In this document: positions 60,452-64,000 of the stretch, piece after piece | How the letters are laid out: every line of letters starts with the position of its first letter | Numbering within the stretch: position 1 is the stretch's first letter | Assembly (NCBI GenBank): GCA_963693315.1 | Contig: OY856187.1 | Coordinates: 388,568,885 to 388,632,884 of the forward strand | Direction: 5' to 3' | DNA: 64,000 bases | Source: Diogma glabrata | Lineage: Eukaryota; Arthropoda; Insecta; Diptera; Cylindrotomidae | Position numbers and translations under genes: made by a program | The notes under the pieces: model-generated | Told to the model about the DNA's origin: nothing | What the model saw: only the letters and a program-made list of their open reading frames with translations | Databases searched by the model: none

Positions 60452-60755
60452 TTAAATATTATTTGTCATCTTGATTTTAATTAACTTGGGGGATTTAGCG
60501 GTTTGTGAAGCCAATAAAAAATAATCACCATTTGCAACATCCAAAGTAACTTCAAAGTGATGTTTTGATTGAATGTGAGGAATACTACGTACATCGGCCC
60601 ATCGTTCAGACAATAACTTGCGAGTGTTGAGAACAGTATCCTTATCCACATAAAATATTTTAATTGTTTGAACAGCATCTGTTGCCGCTTCTGCATATTG
60701 TTTAGCAGAGTCAACTTTTACATTTCGAGCATTTACCATTTTTGGTTTTCCTGAA
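60452..60755 (-). pseudogene. Transposon-encoded C-terminal exon
   Basis: On the minus strand a TTTCAG acceptor at about 60750-60755 leads into an open frame of ~97 codons ending at 60452. The peptide contains KQYAEAATDAVQTIKIFYVD, LLSERWADVRSIPHIQSKHH and LTVANG-like VANGDYFLLASQ. Its FYV....R....IP..QS.HHF layout resembles the tail of the HGKGxCDGxGG transposases (as at 1276-1712), a tentative link. It lies within the GTTACGTAC-bounded unit, so it is most likely the last exon of that element's transposase and not a host gene. Upstream exons were not found. Confidence 0.45.
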
Positions 60756-61645
60756 ACTTGGCATATAAGTAGTATGGACAAAATAAAAAATACAACTTAT
60801 TTTAAAATTTTTTTAAAGTGCATAGTTTGAGCATAGGGGGCACCCCAACATGCATGAAAAATAAAAATTCTGCCAATCCGATGTACCTTTGAAACTAAAT
60901 TGCTCAAGAACGGCTATACCGATTTCATCAAACTTTTTTTTGTTTGATAGATGATTAATTAGTCGTTTGAAAAAAAAATTAATTAATTGTTTTTATAATT
61001 AATTTTTAAATAAAAATATTAAAAAAAACTTTTTTAAAGATGGCGCTAGGGTCAAAGATCAATTGGAATTTAATTAATTTTTTTTTCTGAAAATAGTTCT
61101 ATCCTTACTCTAAAATATTACAAATTTACAAAGAGGCTAAAATTCTTGTTCTTGAGATATTTAATTTTAAAGATTTTTAGTACGGCTGAAATTCGAATTT
61201 TTCTTCATTTTTTCAAACAACTTCCATTAACAAAAAATTTTAAGATCAATAAAATTTTAACTTTTTTTTTTTTAAATATAGTTCTAACCTTCCTTTAAAA
61301 TATATCAAATTTACAAAGAGGCGTTAATTCGGGTTCTTCAGATATTTAATTTTAAAGATTTTTAGTCCGATTAAAATTCTAATTGTTCATTATTTTCTCG
61401 AACTTCAGTGGCTAAAATTTTTTGATGATAAAAATTGTTCGAAAAAATAATGAACAATTAGAATTTTAGTATGACTAAAAATCTTTAAAATTAAATATCT
61501 CAAGAACACGAATTAATGCTTCTTTGTAAATTTGATATATTTTAAAAGAAGGCTATGCTCAAACTATGCACTTTAAAAAAATTTTGAAATAAGTCGTATT
61601 TTTTATTTTGTCCATACTACTTATATGCCAAGTTTCAGGAAAATC
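60747..61645. repeat. ~90-bp inverted repeats inside the GTTACGTAC element
   Basis: GGCTATGCTCAAACTATGCA... to ...TATGCCAAGTTTCAGG at 61551-61645 is inverted at 60747-60838 with very few changes. A second family of ~100-bp units (TTGAGATATTTAATTTTAAAG) occurs direct at ~61150 and ~61340 and inverted at ~61470. Confidence 0.85.
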
Positions 61646-62056
61646 AATATGGTCAAGTTTTCACAACTCTGTCTAGAACACGTTTTTCATCAATTATAAG
61701 AGAAGATAAACGTTTTCTGTTTTTTTTTTTAAACTGGAATTTCCCTTAAGTAGAGGATGAGACGTCATTTTAGAATAATAAATTATTTCTTATCAGATTA
61801 CTCCCTCTGACAATATCAAATGTACTGTATTCACTAGTTAATTTTTAAACTAAGCTAATTTGTTACGTACATTTTGATAAACTTAAAAAATTGTCTTATG
61901 TACGTAACGCTTAAAATTGAATCTTTAAAAATTTTTGATTAAAACTTTGTCAAATTTTATTAATAACTTTAAAAACCGCATAAACAATTTTACTCTAACA
62001 TTATTTTTTTAATACATCTAGTAGCAAAATGAATAAATTCATATTTTGTTACGTAC

Positions 62057-64000
<1,944 letters not shown>

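Larger units (their letters stand above)
59999..62056. mobile_element. Putative DNA transposon with GTTACGTAC repeats
   Basis: GTTACGTAC occurs at 59999, 60168, 60358, 60379, 61862 and 62048, and inverted (GTACGTAAC) at 61900, usually followed by an AAGACA- or GAGACA-like word. 60168-60184 (GTTACGTACATAAGAC) is exactly inverted at 61893-61908. Within lie a larger inverted repeat (60747-60838 versus 61551-61645) and a small coding exon. The limits are taken from the outermost motifs; no target duplication was seen. Confidence 0.55.

Overview
The window looks like intergenic or intronic DNA from an AT-rich insect (arthropod) nuclear genome. Grounds: non-LTR, BEL/Pao, Ty3/gypsy, Penelope-like and mariner elements are packed and nested together, there are four long (TA)n arrays, and two short exons carry GT..AG borders on the minus strand. 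There is no bacterial-style gene organisation and no rRNA, CRISPR array or intact tRNA. I cannot name the order.

Layout. 1-2498: a DNA transposon with ~400-bp terminal inverted repeats (TIRs), a transposase tail and an embedded non-LTR scrap. 2723-6506 (minus): a nearly complete CR1/L2-like non-LTR element with one nonsense codon in each ORF. 7042-10145: a non-LTR element with an uninterrupted 999-codon endonuclease/reverse-transcriptase ORF and a poly(A) tail. 10340-12540: a decayed third non-LTR copy. 12797-14773: a short-TIR element built on ~285-bp tandem repeats. 17150-19230: a mariner split by a Penelope-like fragment. 20178-23500: a (TA)n array, a 3-copy 320-bp tandem repeat and a 221-bp palindromic MITE. 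24599-29460: an antisense tRNA-Lys-like fragment and a tRNA-derived SINE head. 32480-35915: two convergent copies of an RNase H-bearing non-LTR family.

36124-45220: a BEL/Pao LTR element whose 5' LTR is split by a 4.3-kb RNase H-bearing non-LTR element. 46319-50400: an LTR-like sequence, two nested TIR elements and an 8-monomer 69-bp tandem repeat. 52791-53147 (minus): two consecutive in-phase exons of an unidentified host gene, the only probable host coding sequence. 53875-59633 (minus): a young Ty3/gypsy element in a (TA)n array, with a -1 frameshift signal between gag and pol. 59999-62056: a DNA transposon marked by repeated GTTACGTAC. 62423-64000: a (TA)n array and AT-rich repeats.

How it fits together: most sequence is selfish DNA, and nesting gives relative ages. 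The gypsy copy and the BEL LTRs are young; mariner, Penelope and several non-LTR fragments are old. I saw no evidence for a new defence or metabolic system. The items most worth checking are the host exons, the gypsy frameshift site, the BEL copy with near-identical LTRs around a broken body, the tRNA-Lys 3'-end copy carrying CCA, and the GTTACGTAC and CTATTCCA transposon families.
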